A program made the translations under genes and the position numbers. From Neoarius graeffei (Eukaryota > Chordata > Actinopteri > Siluriformes > Ariidae), in the NCBI RefSeq assembly GCF_027579695.1, contig NC_083574.1, forward strand, positions 43,135,059 through 43,199,058: 64,000 nucleotides of DNA. Direction: 5' to 3'. Under the pieces are notes generated by a model, which saw only the letters and a program-made list of their open reading frames with translations, had not been told where the DNA came from and did not search any database. This document shows positions 35,217-47,308 of this stretch, in pieces; position 1 is the first letter of the stretch, and every line of letters begins with the position of its first letter.

Positions 35217-35745
35217 CCGGGTACACCCTGGACAAGTCGCCAGGTCATCACAGGGCTGACACAAAGAGACAAACAACCATTCACACTCACATTCACACCT
35301 ACGGTCAATTTAGAGCCACCAGTTAACCTAACCTGCATGTCTTTGGATTGTGGAGGAAACCAGAGCGCCTGGAGGAAACCCATGGGGAGAACAGGGTTCT
35401 GGGTTCAAGTCCAGTAGCTGACAAGAGCCTTTCTGTGTGGAGTTTGCATGTTCTCCCCATGTCTGCATGGGTTTCCTCTGGGTGCTCCGGTTTCCCCCAA
35501 AGACATGCAGTTAGGTTAACATGGGATGACCTTGGACTGAAGTGCCCAAGAATGGTGGTGCGCATATATGCAGTGGCTTTGCTCTCCTATGATGGACTAA
35601 AAAATTTCGTTCTACATTTGTGTAGTGACAATAAAGGCATTGTCTATAACATGCAAACTCCACACAGAAAGGCCCCCGTCGACCACTGGGCTCAAACTGA
35701 GAACCTTCTTGCTGTGAGGTGACAGTGCTAATGACTACACCAGTG
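35217..35745. mobile_element. Mosaic of three SINE fragments in alternating orientation
   Basis: Minus-strand common SINE at about 35217..35390; plus-strand fragment at about 35395..35645 ending in a GTGTAGTGACAATAAAGGC tail of a different 3' type; minus-strand head fragment at about 35650..35745. The junctions are abrupt, with the middle fragment lacking its A box. Confidence 0.75.
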
Positions 35746-36404
35746 TTTATAGAATTTAGACATAAAATTTAGGACAGTTTGCATTTGGACATTTTACAAC
35801 AATATGAAAGGCATTCGATTCAACCTAGCTCTTTATTTTGAGGCTGTTGATAATTAAATGTATGGTTTATCAGGTAGGTAAATACCTCGGAAACATGCAA
35901 TATGTTCTACAGACTAGGTAAATAGTCAGGCCCTATGGCTGAGGTGTTACTATCCCCTGCTTAGCTCTGCTTTAGCTCCAGTGCACTTATAGTCTCTGAG
36001 TCATGACATTGTTTTCTGTCCGTCTTTTCCCTGGGTGATGGAGTTGTGGCTGCTCTGGACCAGCTTCGCACCCACATGATTGTTCCAGCTCTGACTGAAA
36101 TCATGTGTTCAGTCAGGGAAATGCACTGTGACATCTACTGTTTTAGAGTTAGCCCTTCATTTTTTTTTTCCATCTCAGAGGTAGTGATGTGAGTGGGATA
36201 ATTAATGGTGCAGGTCCATGGCTTGGGGCCTGAATGACCACTGTATAGAAATGAAGCAGAGGAACTACGAACATAGAAGTGACCTAAAGATGAGGTTGAA
36301 TTTTTAGAGCTACAATGAGAGATCTGTTTAATATTGACAGTAAACCAAACAGGAATGATCTCTTCTTGTATTGCTGACCTTACGCTCTCTTGAAAGTTTC
36401 TTTC
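35746..36404. other. No gene recognised
   Basis: AT-rich sequence without recognisable exons or repeats. Confidence 0.4.
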
Positions 36405-36523
36405 CATTTCTCTCTAAGGAGGCCATTGAGATGTTTGTTCAGTCACTTGTCATTTTGAGATTGGACTACTGCAGCTCGCTCCTGGAAGGTCTTCCCCGGT
36501 ACGCCATCTGACCCCTGCAACTG
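36405..36523 (+). pseudogene. LINE (L2-like) reverse-transcriptase fragment
   Basis: Translation gives EAIEMFVQSLVILRLDYCSS then LLEGLPRYAI, a stop, and PLQL. The LVxxRLDYCNSLLxGLP pattern is typical of the region after the catalytic motifs in L2/CR1-type non-LTR elements. It stops abruptly at the next repeat. Confidence 0.78.
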
Positions 36524-36524
36524 T

Positions 36525-37620
36525 CAAGTCAAGTTAAGTCAAGTTTATTCGTATAGCACTTTTAACAACAGACGTTATCGCAAGGCAGCTTGACAGAAAA
36601 TCAAAGGCTTTAAACATGACCTAATTTTATCCTTAATTTATCCCTGATGAGCAAGCCTGTGGCGACGGGGGCGAGGAAAAACTCTCTCAGATGACATGAG
36701 GAAGAAACCTTGAGAGGAACCAGACTCAAAAGGGAACCCATCCTCAGTTGGGTGATAACATCTCATCTCATCTCATCTCATTATCTCTAGCCGCTTTATC
36801 CTGTTCTACAGGGTCGCAGGCAAGCTGGAGCCTATCCCAGCTGACTACGGGCGAAAGGCGGGGTACACCCTGGACAAGTCGCCAGGTCATCACAGGGCTG
36901 ACACATAGACACAGACAACCATTCACACTCACACCTACGGTCAATTTAGAGTCACCAGTTAACCTAACCTGCATGTCTTTGGACTGTGGGGGAAACCGGA
37001 GCACCCGGAGGAAACCCACGCGGACACGGGGAGAACATGCAAACTCCACACAGAAAGGCCCTCGCCGGCCATGGGGCTCGAACCCAGGACCTTCTTGCTG
37101 TGAGGTGACAGCGCTAACCACTACACCACCGTGCCGCCCAGGTGATAACAGACAACGTGATTATAAATAACTTGCTTCTATAACAGTGTCCTATATAGTC
37201 ACAAAGTATAACTGTGTAACCAGGAAATTCATTATAGTTTTAACATGAAGTCTGTTTTGTTGAACTGTTCATTGATAGGGACTTGAGTGCAAAACTGTTC
37301 ATGACAACTGCAGTCATAAAGTTATCATGGCGATTGTAACCATAAATGCATTACTGTAAGTGTCCAGAGCCATCTTCCAAGTGTGACTTTCGACTGTCCA
37401 TATGGGGCCATCCTCCACAGGAGCGATGTGATGAGACTCCAGCCAGACGCAGGGCATCAGGATGGATCAGGCAGGTCTGAGGAGCAGAAGAGGTCAGCAC
37501 CACTGGTGTCTCAGTCAACTGAACCACAATACAGCTGAATGTCTTGTTTTCAATCTTCTCAAGTTCTCCCACATCACACCATAGCCGTGTTCCCTGTAGT
37601 GGCTTCCTGTAGCTACCCAC
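36525..37620 (+). repeat. Dispersed repeat interrupted by a SINE
   Basis: It starts CAAGTCAAGTTAAGTCAAG, passes through ACCTTGAGAGGAACCAGACT, is interrupted at 36761..37140, and resumes through CCACAGGAGCGATGTGATG. The same 5' part occurs at 2783..2880. The 140-codon minus-strand ORF over 37351..37773 is not a recognisable protein. Confidence 0.65.
36761..37140 (-). mobile_element. tRNA-headed SINE, full length
   Basis: Perfect 10-bp duplication GGTGATAACA (36751..36760 and 37141..37150). It splits the host repeat cleanly. Confidence 0.94.
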
Positions 37621-38158
37621 ATCACATTTAAAACACTGATGCTTGCCTAGGGAATGTAACCATATACAATTTACATTATTCAGAATGAACAGATAAAATG
37701 TTTTAAACAGATGCAAAGACAGGCATACACTGTAGGAAGTGATTTTGGAGAGTGGTAAATGTAATCTATGCAAACCAGATAAAATTTACTTGATTATTGC
37801 AGTCAGCCAAGGAATTATAAAGTAATGGGTAAATTATACCTATGCTACCTATTCGTTAACAGTAACGACCATTACATGGAAAAATACGGTAAAATATACC
37901 CCAAAGCCATGAGTCCTGTGCTCCAAATTGTGCATGCGTCAGACCGCGCGTTTGAGTGAGCAGGACAGGGAACTCTCGGATTGCCATCTTCCTCTCTCCA
38001 GCTGTTAGTTTAGTGAGTTATAAAACAGGTTCATTACTTGAAATGTTGTGTGAAGCTGTTGTACTGCACTTTATTTTGTGTTTTTTGATCATTTGGTGCA
38101 TCATTGCTGCATATAAACAAGGTGGTTCAGTTATTTATTGTATTTGTTGCACCTGGAC
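37621..38158. other. No gene recognised
   Basis: AT-rich; contains repeated GTAAATTATACC/AAATATACC-like motifs that recur at 38585..38890 on the other side of the next SINE. The SINE has probably inserted into a longer, unclassified element. Confidence 0.4.
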
Positions 38159-38530
38159 GGGCGGCACGGTGGTGTAGTGGTTAGCGCTGTTGCCTCACAG
38201 CAAGAAGGTCCGGGTTTGAGCCCCGTGGCCGGCGAGGGCCTTTCTTTGTGGAGTTTGCAGGTTCTCCCCGTGTCCGCGTGGGTTTCCTCCGGGTGCTCCG
38301 GTTTCCCCCACAGTCCAAAGACATGCAGGTTAGGTTAACTGGTGACTCTAAATTGACTGTAGGTGTGAATGTGAGTGTGAATGGTTGTCTGTGTCTATGT
38401 GTCAGCCCTGTGATGACCTGGCAACTTGTCCAGGGTGTACCCCGCCTTTCACCCGTAGTCAGCTGGGATAGGCTCCAGCTTGCCTGTGACCCTGTAGAAC
38501 AGGATAAAGCGGCTAGAGATAATGAATAAA
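38159..38530 (+). mobile_element. tRNA-headed SINE, full length
   Basis: Head to GATAATGAATAAATG tail, close to the consensus. Duplication not resolved. Confidence 0.92.
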
Positions 38531-38899
38531 TGAATGAAAAACATTGAGATGATGAACCATCTGAAAGTCTTTTTTTCGGGGGGTAAATCTTACCGTACCT
38601 TCTCCGAATAAGTAATGGTTACTTTAGATATTAATTACCTTTGATTAGTAATTATCAGGTATTACCTACTAGCAAACAAGAGATAATTTTACCCAATTTC
38701 AATGAGAAAGTAGCTGTTGAATAGATACATAAATGTGAGGTAAATTTTACCCAATTTATTTAAGTATTTCATAGCTTTTTATTTCAGTTATTTTATACTC
38801 AATATATGGAATTAAATCTACCCCAAACAAGTCAATGCAAATTGTTACCTCAGATTTATTGGGTAAATTCTATAGGTTACTTTTTTCAGTGTATATTCT

Positions 38900-39345
38900 A
38901 GGTATGATATCTATCCACCTGCTGTTCTATGCAGTTCTCTAATCAGCCAATCCCTTGACAGCAGCACAATGCATCAAATCATGCGAATCAAGAGCTTCAG
39001 TTCATGTTCACTTCAAACATCAGAATGGGAAAAAATTGTGATCTCAGAGTGTGACTTTCACTGCAGCATGGGTGTTGGTTTGAGCCAGATGGACTGGTTT
39101 GAGTATTTCAGAAACTGCTGATCTCCTGGGGTTTTCACACACAACAGTCTGTAGAGTTTAATGGTGTGAAAAACAAAAAACACTGAGTGAGTGACAGTTC
39201 TGTGGGCAGAAATGTCTTGTTGATAAAACAGGTCAGAGGAAAATGGCCAGATTGGTTTGAACTGCCAGGAAGGACATAGTAACTCAGAGCAACTCTTTAC
39301 AACCATGGTAAGCAGAAAAGCAAACAGAAAAGTGTTCACAGGGTT
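38900..39345 (+). pseudogene. Tc1-like transposase remnant (N-terminal part)
   Basis: Translated piecewise in shifting frames it gives MGKNCDL, then GLVVFQKLL-like and HTQQSVEF-like pieces, FCGQKCLVDK-like residues and a KQKS end. This is the frame-broken remains of the Tc1-family N-terminal region that normally includes SETADLLGFSHTTVSRVY. At least three disruptions are present. The surrounding stretch AATCAGCCAATCCCTTGACA belongs to the same family's 5' part. Confidence 0.65.
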
Positions 39346-39449
39346 GACACTACTGTATAGGTGTTCATTGGGACTCTATTCCATTGGGACATAACAAAAA
39401 GCAAGCAGTCAAATATGAAGCTTGGACCAAATAAATTCCTGAGGAAATC

Positions 39450-39825
39450 TCATCTCATCTCATCATCTCTAGCCGCTTTATCCTTTTACAGGGTCGCAGG
39501 CAAGCTGGAGCCTATCCCAGCTGACTACGGACGAAAGGCGGGGTACACCCTGGACAAGTCGCCAGGTCATCACAGGGCTGACACATAGACACAGACAACC
39601 ATTCACACTCACATTCACACCTACGGTCAATTTAGAGTCACCAGTTAACCTAACCTGCATGTCTTTGGACTGTGGGGGAAACCGGAGCACCCGGAGGAAA
39701 CCCACGCAGACACGGGGAGAACATGCAAACTCCACACAGAAAGGCCCTCGCCAGCCCCAGGGCTCGAACCCAGAACCTTCTTGCTGTGAGGCGACAGCGC
39801 TAACCACTACACCACCGTGCCGCCC
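39450..39825 (-). mobile_element. tRNA-headed SINE, full length
   Basis: Perfect 12-bp duplication CCTGAGGAAATC (39438..39449 and 39826..39837). Confidence 0.94.
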
Positions 39826-39878
39826 CCTGAGGAAATCAGGTAGGTATAAACAAAATTGTGAAAGATGGATTAAAATTA

Positions 39879-40229
39879 TGAGGCAGCATGGTGTAGTGGT
39901 TAGCACTGTCACCTCACAGCAAGAAGATCCTGGGTTTGAGCCCAGCAGCCGGAGAGGGCCTTTCTGTGTGGAGTTTGCATGTTCTCCCCGCGTCTGCGTG
40001 GGTTTCCTCGGGTGCGCCGGTTTCCACCACAGTCCAAAGACATGCAGGTTAGGTTAATTGGTGGCTCTAAATTGACCGTAGATGTGAATGGTTGTTTGTC
40101 TCTGTGTCAGCCCTGCGATAACCTGGTGACTTGTCCAGGGTGTACCCCGCCTCTCGCCCATAGTCAGCTGGGATAGGCTCCAGCTTGCCTGCGACCCTGT
40201 AGAACAGGATAAGTGGCTACAGATAATGG
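39879..40229 (+). mobile_element. tRNA-headed SINE, full length, GATAATGG-tail subtype
   Basis: Perfect 14-bp duplication ATGGATTAAAATTA (39865..39878 and 40230..40243). It lies only 53 bp from the preceding, oppositely oriented copy, giving an inverted SINE pair. Confidence 0.93.
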
Positions 40230-40489
40230 ATGGATTAAAATTACAATTCAGACCAATTACACACACAAATGATGTAGCCGAGGTTGAAGAACTGTCAGAG
40301 CCAGAATTCACACACCGTGCTGCCATTTTTACTCATTCTTTTTTTTAGGGCTTTTCCAGTGTTTTCATGGGTATAGTGGTACATATTTAATAATAATAAT
40401 AATAAAAAAACCCTTCTTGTTTAGGCCATGTATATTTTGAATGCAGTTACAGGTAGTCTCATTGTGTTACAGCCCTGTTGCCTACAAAA
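40230..40489. other. No gene recognised
   Basis: Contains a short (AAT)n at about 40390..40403. Nothing else seen. Confidence 0.4.
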
Positions 40490-40912
40490 TCAAAGACAAT
40501 TGCCATCGAACCCTGCAACATCACGTTCTCTGAAAGCCTCAAGGCACCAGGAAGACATTCATCAAGATTCTTCTCTGTACTGACCCAGGTGGTGAAATGA
40601 ACTTCCCCTGGCTGTCTGAACAGCTAAGGCACAGTCTTCAAAGACTGAAGACCTATCTCTTCACCAAGCGCTTCAATAAGCACTCATTTAAATGAATGAA
40701 CGAATGAATAAATGAATGAATGAACTCAACTTGTACTGTCTTTATTGCTGTGCTAACTCATTGTCCTATCTCCACTCTAAGTGGGTTTAGTTTGATAGTA
40801 TTCCCTCGATCCTGATCTATTTGCACTAGCATGAGGATATGTTTTTGATGGAGACTACAAAGCACTTCTGTAAGTCTCTCCGGATAAGAACGTCTGCCAA
40901 ATGCTGTAAATG
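40490..40912 (+). mobile_element. LINE (L2-like) 3' end
   Basis: Coding remnants include MNFPWLSEQLRHSLQRLKTY then LFTKRFNKH, the usual C-terminal end of L2-type proteins. A 3' UTR follows, ending CGGATAAGAACGTCTGCCAA then ATGCTGTAAATGA, a classic fish LINE tail. An AATGAATGAA repeat has expanded near 40696. It could be the same LINE as 36405..36523. Confidence 0.75.
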
Positions 40913-41863
40913 ATCTACTAGCTTGGTCTGATCAGCACTGACTAATCGTAAATCTTAGTGTCATATTGTAAAGCAAAGGTTATGGGTCATTTAGAAAAAC
41001 AACATATGCTCAAGACCTGCGTGTACAAAATAATTTTGGACCATCGGTGGAAAAATATGAGACATTTCTGCTTGGACTTGTTTTGTTGTGGCTAATAGTG
41101 AACAGCCGTGAGAGAGGCGATTCTCTCATTTGTCAAACACATGCAACTGAAAACCGCTTTCTCAGCAGGTCTCTATCAGGTGGATGTTATTATATCCCAT
41201 TCTCATTTTTTAGCATTGATGTGGTAATAGAAGAGGACTAGTCGCTGATGGATAGATGGAGTGAAGAGTTAGAGTAGTGTATTCATCATCATGGGAAAAG
41301 GAGCAGTGACACAGTCATTAATAACACTCACATCCTCTATATTTCTCCAAAGTGCTGTTGGTATTGCGAGTGCTGGGCTGCTAAATAAGTAACAAAAGAG
41401 GCTGTGTGGTTTAATACAGCCATATTAGCGTCTTACATTCACACTGAATGGATTTACAGATTGCATATTGCATTGCGTTTTAGCACTTTATAAACGGACA
41501 AGCAATAAACACTCCAAAACCTTAACAGTGTACAGTGAAACAGAGTTATGAGAGGTGAATTAAGCAACTTTTTTTTGTAATGACGCCAGACTTAGCTGGG
41601 TTTCTGGCCCCCTTCCAGAGCTAATCGGAGAGCACTGAAATTGCCTCATGTTAAAGAATGAGCTGACCTTTAAAGAGAAGTGTTTAAGAACTGTGATGAT
41701 GTTAATGTACAGTGCAGCAGCGAGAACATTTAAAGATGCAATTGCTTAAGCACATTCATTATTTAAAAGCAAGAAGCTTTCTATTTAATTAAAAAGCACT
41801 GTTTCAGATGGCATATATTTGAGCAATAATGGGTTACATTTACAGTACTTCACTACTCTGGTA
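40913..41863. other. No gene recognised; apparently unique sequence
   Basis: No repeat or exon is visible. The block about 41590..41830 looks less biased than its surroundings and would be a reasonable place to test for noncoding conservation. Confidence 0.35.
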
Positions 41864-42203
41864 CCCCTTTTCGACCAACAGGGAACAGGTTCTGTTCTGA
41901 TTCACGCAGCAAATTTTGAACCGTTCAGGGGTAGGCTTCCCGATAATGTTGCACTTTAGGGCTAAAGAATGATGCTCTTAAGCAAAGAACATTGTCTCTG
42001 TCCGTGGTTTTCCCGAACGCACTCATAAGAAGGAGTCTTAAGAGCTACTTTGCTAAGAGCGTCTTTGCAGCGCACGTCCCTGATATAGGCATAAGTAGTT
42101 GCTAAAGGCATTCATACTGTAGTTGCTGAAGGCATTAGTAGTTGCTAAATCTAGTCAGTGAGGTCACATGGCTTTCGTTTTTAACCAAAAACCAATAAAA
42201 TAT

Positions 42204-42580
42204 CTCATCTCATCTCATTATCTCTAGCCGCTTTATCCTTCTACAGGGTCGCAGGCAAGCTGGAGCCTATCCCAGCTGGCTACGGGCGAAAGGTGGGGTA
42301 CACCCTGGACAAGTCGCCAGGTCATCACAGGGCTGACACATAGACACAGACAACCATTCACACTCACATTCACACCTACGGTCAATTTAGAGTCACCAGT
42401 TAACCTAACCTGCATGTCTTTGGACTGTGGGGGAAACCGGAGCACCCGGAGGAAACCCACGCGGACACGGGGAGAACATGCAAACTCCGCACAGAAAGGC
42501 CCTCGCCGGCCCCGGGGCCCGATCCCAGGACCTTCTTGTTGTGAGGCGACAGCGCTAACCACTGCACCACCATGCCGCCC
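42204..42580 (-). mobile_element. tRNA-headed SINE, full length
   Basis: Close to consensus. CCGCCC head at the right end, GATGAGATA tail at the left. Duplication unclear. Confidence 0.92.
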
Positions 42581-43029
42581 TGTTGTTAAACATTACATAT
42601 ATAATGTGGTAATTAATAATTTAAACTATTTTACATTTTTGGACAATAAAATTTTTTATTCCAAGCTTTTTTTTTAATTAAATGAACAAATGTTCACATG
42701 AAAGAATGAGCAAATAATAAGAAATAATAAGCTAAATAATTAAGTAAATATTTTTCCTGGGGGCGGCACGGTGGTGTAGTGGTTAGCACCAGTGCTTAAT
42801 TTGTGAAGTGGGAGGTCCCGGGCCGGAACGCAGGAGATGGGTGGGTCCGGCGACTCAAAAAAAAAAAAGGCAGGGGGCGGTTTACTATAACTTTACGCAC
42901 ACACGCCTATTGCATGGCATGTATTGCAACAGCACCAGTTATCAAATCCTGGACAACAATGGACAACGCTCAGAATGTTCTCCAAACAGGCACTCAAGTT
43001 CACTCTCGCTCTCCACACATGCGTTAAGG

Positions 43030-43583
43030 CAGGGGTCGGAAATCTTTTTGGCTGAGAGAGCCATGAAAGCCACATATTTTCAAATACATTTTCGTGAGAG
43101 CCATATATAAAAAGTGACACTGAATACAACTAAAATGCATTTTTACGTATGACCAACAATTTGAGTGTAATATATTCTTTTTCATAATGAAGAGGCTCTT
43201 GCCATGCCGTCCTCCTCCTGTCCCCCGCTGAATATTTTGACGCAAACGTAGCTTGGCGTGTTTCGAAGTGCCGCTTTATTTCATTGTTTCATCGATGCAA
43301 TCTTGTCATTGTATAGGCCTATTGGACACAAAGCAGGACCCTCTCACCCCACAAAGACGAATTCCTCTGTCCATTCCTGTTGAAATGTACGGTAGCCTAC
43401 CAGTCACCTTTTTTCCCTTTTCGCCATGTTCTTTGTCAAAAGGCTTTGCTTTGCGGACAGATAACTGACTTTTTCATTAAATAGAGGTGTACTTCTTGAT
43501 CTCAATGTGAGCTGATTAATCTGCGAGCCAGATGCAGTCACCAAAAGAGCCACATCTGGCTCCCGAGCCATTGCAGACCCCTG
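43030..43583. mobile_element. hAT MITE nested in the larger hAT
   Basis: The left end CAGGGGTCGGAAATC and complement right end CAGGGGTCTGCAATGG are flanked by CGTTAAGG and CGTTAAGA (7 of 8 bases match). Subterminal repeats AGAGCCA and GAGCCACATCTGGCTC are typical of a very widespread hAT family. Confidence 0.85.
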
Positions 43584-44072
43584 CGTTAAGACAACAACTG
43601 GATCAACAATTAACAAATCAAACACAGGTTACAATATACTGATGGCCATAATAAAACACAGCAGAGTAAAGACTTAATCTTGCTTGTGTATCTGACTGAG
43701 ATTATAAAGAAAGTAAATAAATAAAACGGTCCTGGCACTTGCACCCACAACGCAGCCCCATAGACCGTAGAACGCATTTGAACAATAGACCCACCACGTG
43801 TCGACCGACCCGGCAGTGGCCCAGCTTGGCAAAAAAAAAAAATAATAATAATAATATCAGACATTATGATCTTAGAAAACGCTTTAGTGACGAACAGTTA
43901 CAGACAGTAATATGTCGTGATATTATGTTATAAAATATTATTTTTTATTAGGCTATATATTAAATTATATATTAAATTTATCTTCTAAATTAACAGACTG
44001 TACTCATATCACAACCGGTTTATTTCACCATTGGAGATCAGATCACACAAGACATGAGTTAAATGGCTCATG

Positions 44073-44216
44073 GAAAATAAGGCACCATACCATAAATCCG
44101 GGGACCCGGGTTCGATTCCGACCTGCAGTCATTTTCTGAGCCCTCCCTGTTTTTCTCCTGCTCATTTCCTGTCTCTACACTGTCCTATCCAATAAAGGTG
44201 GAAAAAGCCCAAAAAA
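44073..44216 (+). mobile_element. 5'-truncated copy of the SINE at 31633..31804
   Basis: Begins at AATAAGGCACCATACCATAA, keeps the B box GGGTTCGATTCCG and the TCCTATCCAATAAAGGTGG tail, and lacks the A box. Confidence 0.85.
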
Positions 44217-45121
44217 GAGAATAATTTAAAAGCAGTGCCAGCAAACATAAGTGCAATCAATTCAAGTAATAGTTAAGAAATAAAGGGTTTACAAAACAAG
44301 TTGGAGAATTCATTTTAAAAATTTTAGTAAACTTTCTTGTTTTTTTGCCATTTTTTCCACAGCGCAAGCTAACGGCTACAAAAAACCCGGTGTTCTATTG
44401 AGCAGAAGTATACACCCCCCCTTCCCCTTTCGCATAGATTTTGTGGATGTCATAGGAGAGAAATCAACAACAGATATCAACATCAAAACCGAACACTAAA
44501 CAAATTTTTATTTACTTATTTATTTAATTTATTGTTTGATTTTTTTCCCCTTTGTGATGGTCACGGAGGTGATCTGATCCATTTAAATAGCTACCGGAAC
44601 ACCGAATGAAATGAAAATAGCTGCCGGATCCGACGACGGAGGTTCCGGATCTTGTTCCGTCATGTTCCGGCTCAAATTAAGCCCTGGTTAGCACTGTCGC
44701 CTCAGAACAAGAAAGTTCTGGGTTCGAGCCCAGTGGCTGACGAGGACCTTTCTGTCTGGAGCTTGTATGTTGTGTCTGTGTGGGTTTCCTCCACAGTCCA
44801 AAAATATGCAGGTTAGGTTAACTGGTGGCTCTAAATTGATGGTGAGTGTGAATGGTTGTTTGTCTCTATGTGTCAGCCCTGTGATGACCTGGTGACTTGT
44901 CCGGGGTGTACCCCATGTCTTGCCCATAGCCAGCTGGGATAGGCTCCAGCTTGCCTGGGACACTGCACAGGTTAAGTGGTTATGGATAATGGATGGATGT
45001 TTTCCCTGGGCTTGCTCATTTCACTGTTACCCAAAAACGCAGTCATGGTTATTTCAACTGTTATCCTCGATGTCAAGTTGGCAATGTTCTCCCGTATATA
45101 TAGAAATATATGTTTGGCATA

Positions 45122-45487
45122 TGGTGTAGTGGTTAGCGCTGTCGCCTCACAGCAAGAAGGTCCGGGTTTGAGCCCCGTGGCTGGCGAGGGCCTTTCTGTG
45201 TGGAGTTTGCATGTTCTCCCCGTGTCCGTGTGGGTTTCCTCCGAGTGCTCCGGTTTCCCCCACAGTCCAAAGACATGCAGGTTAGGTTAACTGGTGACTC
45301 TAAATTGACCGTAGGTGTGAATGTGAGTGTGAATGGTTGTCTGTGTCTATGTGTCAGCCCTGTGATGACCTGGCGACTTGTCCAGGGTGTACCCCGCCTT
45401 TCGCCCGTAGTCAGCTGGGATAGGCTCCAGCTTGCCTTCGACCCTGTAGAAGGATAAAGCGGCTAGAGATAATGAGATGAGATGAGA
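45122..45487 (+). mobile_element. tRNA-headed SINE, head trimmed
   Basis: Starts at TGGTGTAGTGG without the GGGCGGCACGG leader, yet has a perfect 11-bp duplication TGTTTGGCATA (45111..45121 and 45488..45498). It therefore inserted in this slightly shortened form. Confidence 0.93.
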
Positions 45488-45586
45488 TGTTTGGCATACA
45501 TCAGTGACTGTTTGAGGCAGAATCTCCTGGATATCCGTGAGGCAGGATCTCTTTGGTGGCAAAGCTCTGCATTCCATACATAATTC

Positions 45587-45850
45587 CGGTTTCCCCCACA
45601 GTCCAAAGACATGCGGTTAGGTTAATATGGGACTGCCTTGGGCTGAGGTGCCCTTGAGCAAGGCACCTAACTCCCAACTGCTCCCTGGGCACTGTTAGCA
45701 TGGCTGCCCACTGCTCTGGGTATGTGTGTGTGCTCATTACTCATGTGTGTGTGCATGTGTGTGTTCACTGCTTCAGATGGGTTAAGTGCAGAGAGGAATT
45801 TCACAAGTGTGTGATGAATGAAGTTGTGCTTTCTTTCTTTCCTAGAGCAT
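45587..45850 (+). mobile_element. Second-subfamily SINE, 5'-truncated
   Basis: Carries the 3' half described for 29285..31152, including GGGCTGAGGTGCCCTTGAGC and AAGTTGTGCTTTCTTTC. A GTGTGTGTG patch has grown in the middle. Confidence 0.85.
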
Positions 45851-45916
45851 ACTTTGTCAATTCAATCTCTTTTGGTACAGACAGATCAAAAACCTAACTT
45901 TCCCTCTCGCTCATAT

Positions 45917-46262
45917 TATCCATCCATAACCACTTATCCTGTGCAGGGTCACAGGCAAGCTGGAGCCTATCCCAGTTGACTACGGGCGAAAGGCAGGGTA
46001 CACCCTGGACAAGTTGCCAGATCGTCGCAGGGCTGACACATAGAGACAAACAACTATTCACACTCACATTCACACCTACGGTCAATTTAGAGCCACCAAT
46101 TAAGCTAATCTGCATGTCTTTGGACTGTGGGGGAAACCGGAGCACCCGGAGGAAACCCAGGCGGACACGGGGAGAACATGCAAACTCCACACAGAAAGGC
46201 CCTCGCCGGCCACTGGGCTTGAACCCAGAACCTTCTTGCTGTGAGGCGACAGTGCTAACCAG
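45917..46262 (-). mobile_element. tRNA-headed SINE, 5' end clipped
   Basis: GGATGGATAATA-type tail at the left. The head is cut inside the A box at GGTTAGCACTG. Confidence 0.88.
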
Positions 46263-46299
46263 TGCCCCTCTTATCTTATATTATATATATATATTTTTT

Positions 46300-47190
46300 G
46301 CAGTCCAAATCCTGCGCTCTGATTGGCTGGCGAGCTGGTCCGTATCCCACGATATGGACCCCAGTTACGGACCCCGGTTACGGACCTCTGGCGACTCGCT
46401 CGTTCACAACAACAAACATAGTAGCATTTTTTGTCAACATTTATCTTTTTTTTTATAAGATTTATTTATAAGATTATCAAAAATCTTATTAATTTTTGCC
46501 AGCATTTCTCAGGAGAATAGCATTAATTTTACAGCATGGATACTGATAACGACAGTGTTCACAGCGAAAGTGAGTTTTACTACCCTGAGGAAGAAGAAAT
46601 AAAAGAAAACATTTCAGGAGAAAGCTAAAAACCTGTAACTTGCTAACAGTTTGATCTCATTCGTTAATGAGGCCAATTTTGGACCATGTTATCCTAATAC
46701 ATAATATTACGTTAGGTAAAAACTTTAAACCAGTACAATCTCTTCTTCAAAGTTTCACCAAATGGCTTAATTTATGCAATATAAAGGTCATAATACTGTA
46801 TAACTTTGGTCAAGCAAAAACATGGCTGAATCCTGAATGACTCCTATTTGTATAAATAGGGGACTACATAGGCAGCAAAATGTAGTTTTTTTGCTGCCAT
46901 GGAAGTGCACTTGTATACTGAGGAGGAAGCAATTTGCATTACAGCTGTGAATGAGGATTCAAAATGGCGGCTCGGCTCGGTTTTCCCTTTCGGCCGCTCT
47001 CGTTTTCTGTTAGAATTTGGTAAAGAAAAAAATAAATATATTATTTACCAGCTTAAGGTCGGTCCGTATGGTGAAATATTGTGACCTCGGCCTTGAATAC
47101 TGACCTCGGCCCAGAGGGCCTCGCTCAGTACTTTCAAGACCTCGGTCACGGTATTTCACGATACGGACCTCCCAGCTGGTAAATAACATA
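46300..47190. mobile_element. Unclassified fold-back element with acidic mini-ORF
   Basis: GAGCTGGTCCGTATCCCACG at the left is partly mirrored by CACGATACGGACCTCCCAGC at the right, and further ATGGACC/GGTCCGTA blocks lie inside. The ORF at 46538..46629 reads MDTDNDSVHSESEFYYPEEE then EIKENISGES and stops; such acidic starts occur in proteins of several fish DNA transposons. Class not assigned. Confidence 0.45.
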
Positions 47191-47308
47191 TATATTTTAC
47201 ACACACACACAAAATGTTACAGGTGCAGAAATGTATCTCATTTATGACACAAAATGAGATAATCACTTGCCTAATGGAGTTAAATTTGATTAAAATGTGG
47301 TGATATCA

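Larger units (their letters stand above)
42790..44686. mobile_element. hAT element, 1897 bp, itself invaded
   Basis: The ends CAGTGCTTAATTTG and complement of CAGGGCTTAATTTG are flanked by a perfect 8-bp duplication GTTAGCAC (42782..42789 and 44687..44694). Subterminal regions contain GGGCCGGAACG and GTTCCGG motifs. No intact transposase. It contains a second hAT and a SINE. Confidence 0.9.
42761..44999 (+). mobile_element. tRNA-headed SINE split by a hAT element
   Basis: Head GGGCGGCACGGTGGTGTAGT (42761..42789) and body (44687..44999) are one SINE, flanked by TTTTTCCTGG and TTTTCCCTGG. The 8-bp duplication GTTAGCAC of the inserted hAT joins the two halves. Confidence 0.9.

Noticed and set aside
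37351..37773. 140-codon minus-strand ORF as a possible gene
   Set aside because: It overlaps a dispersed repeat that recurs in fish and has no protein features.
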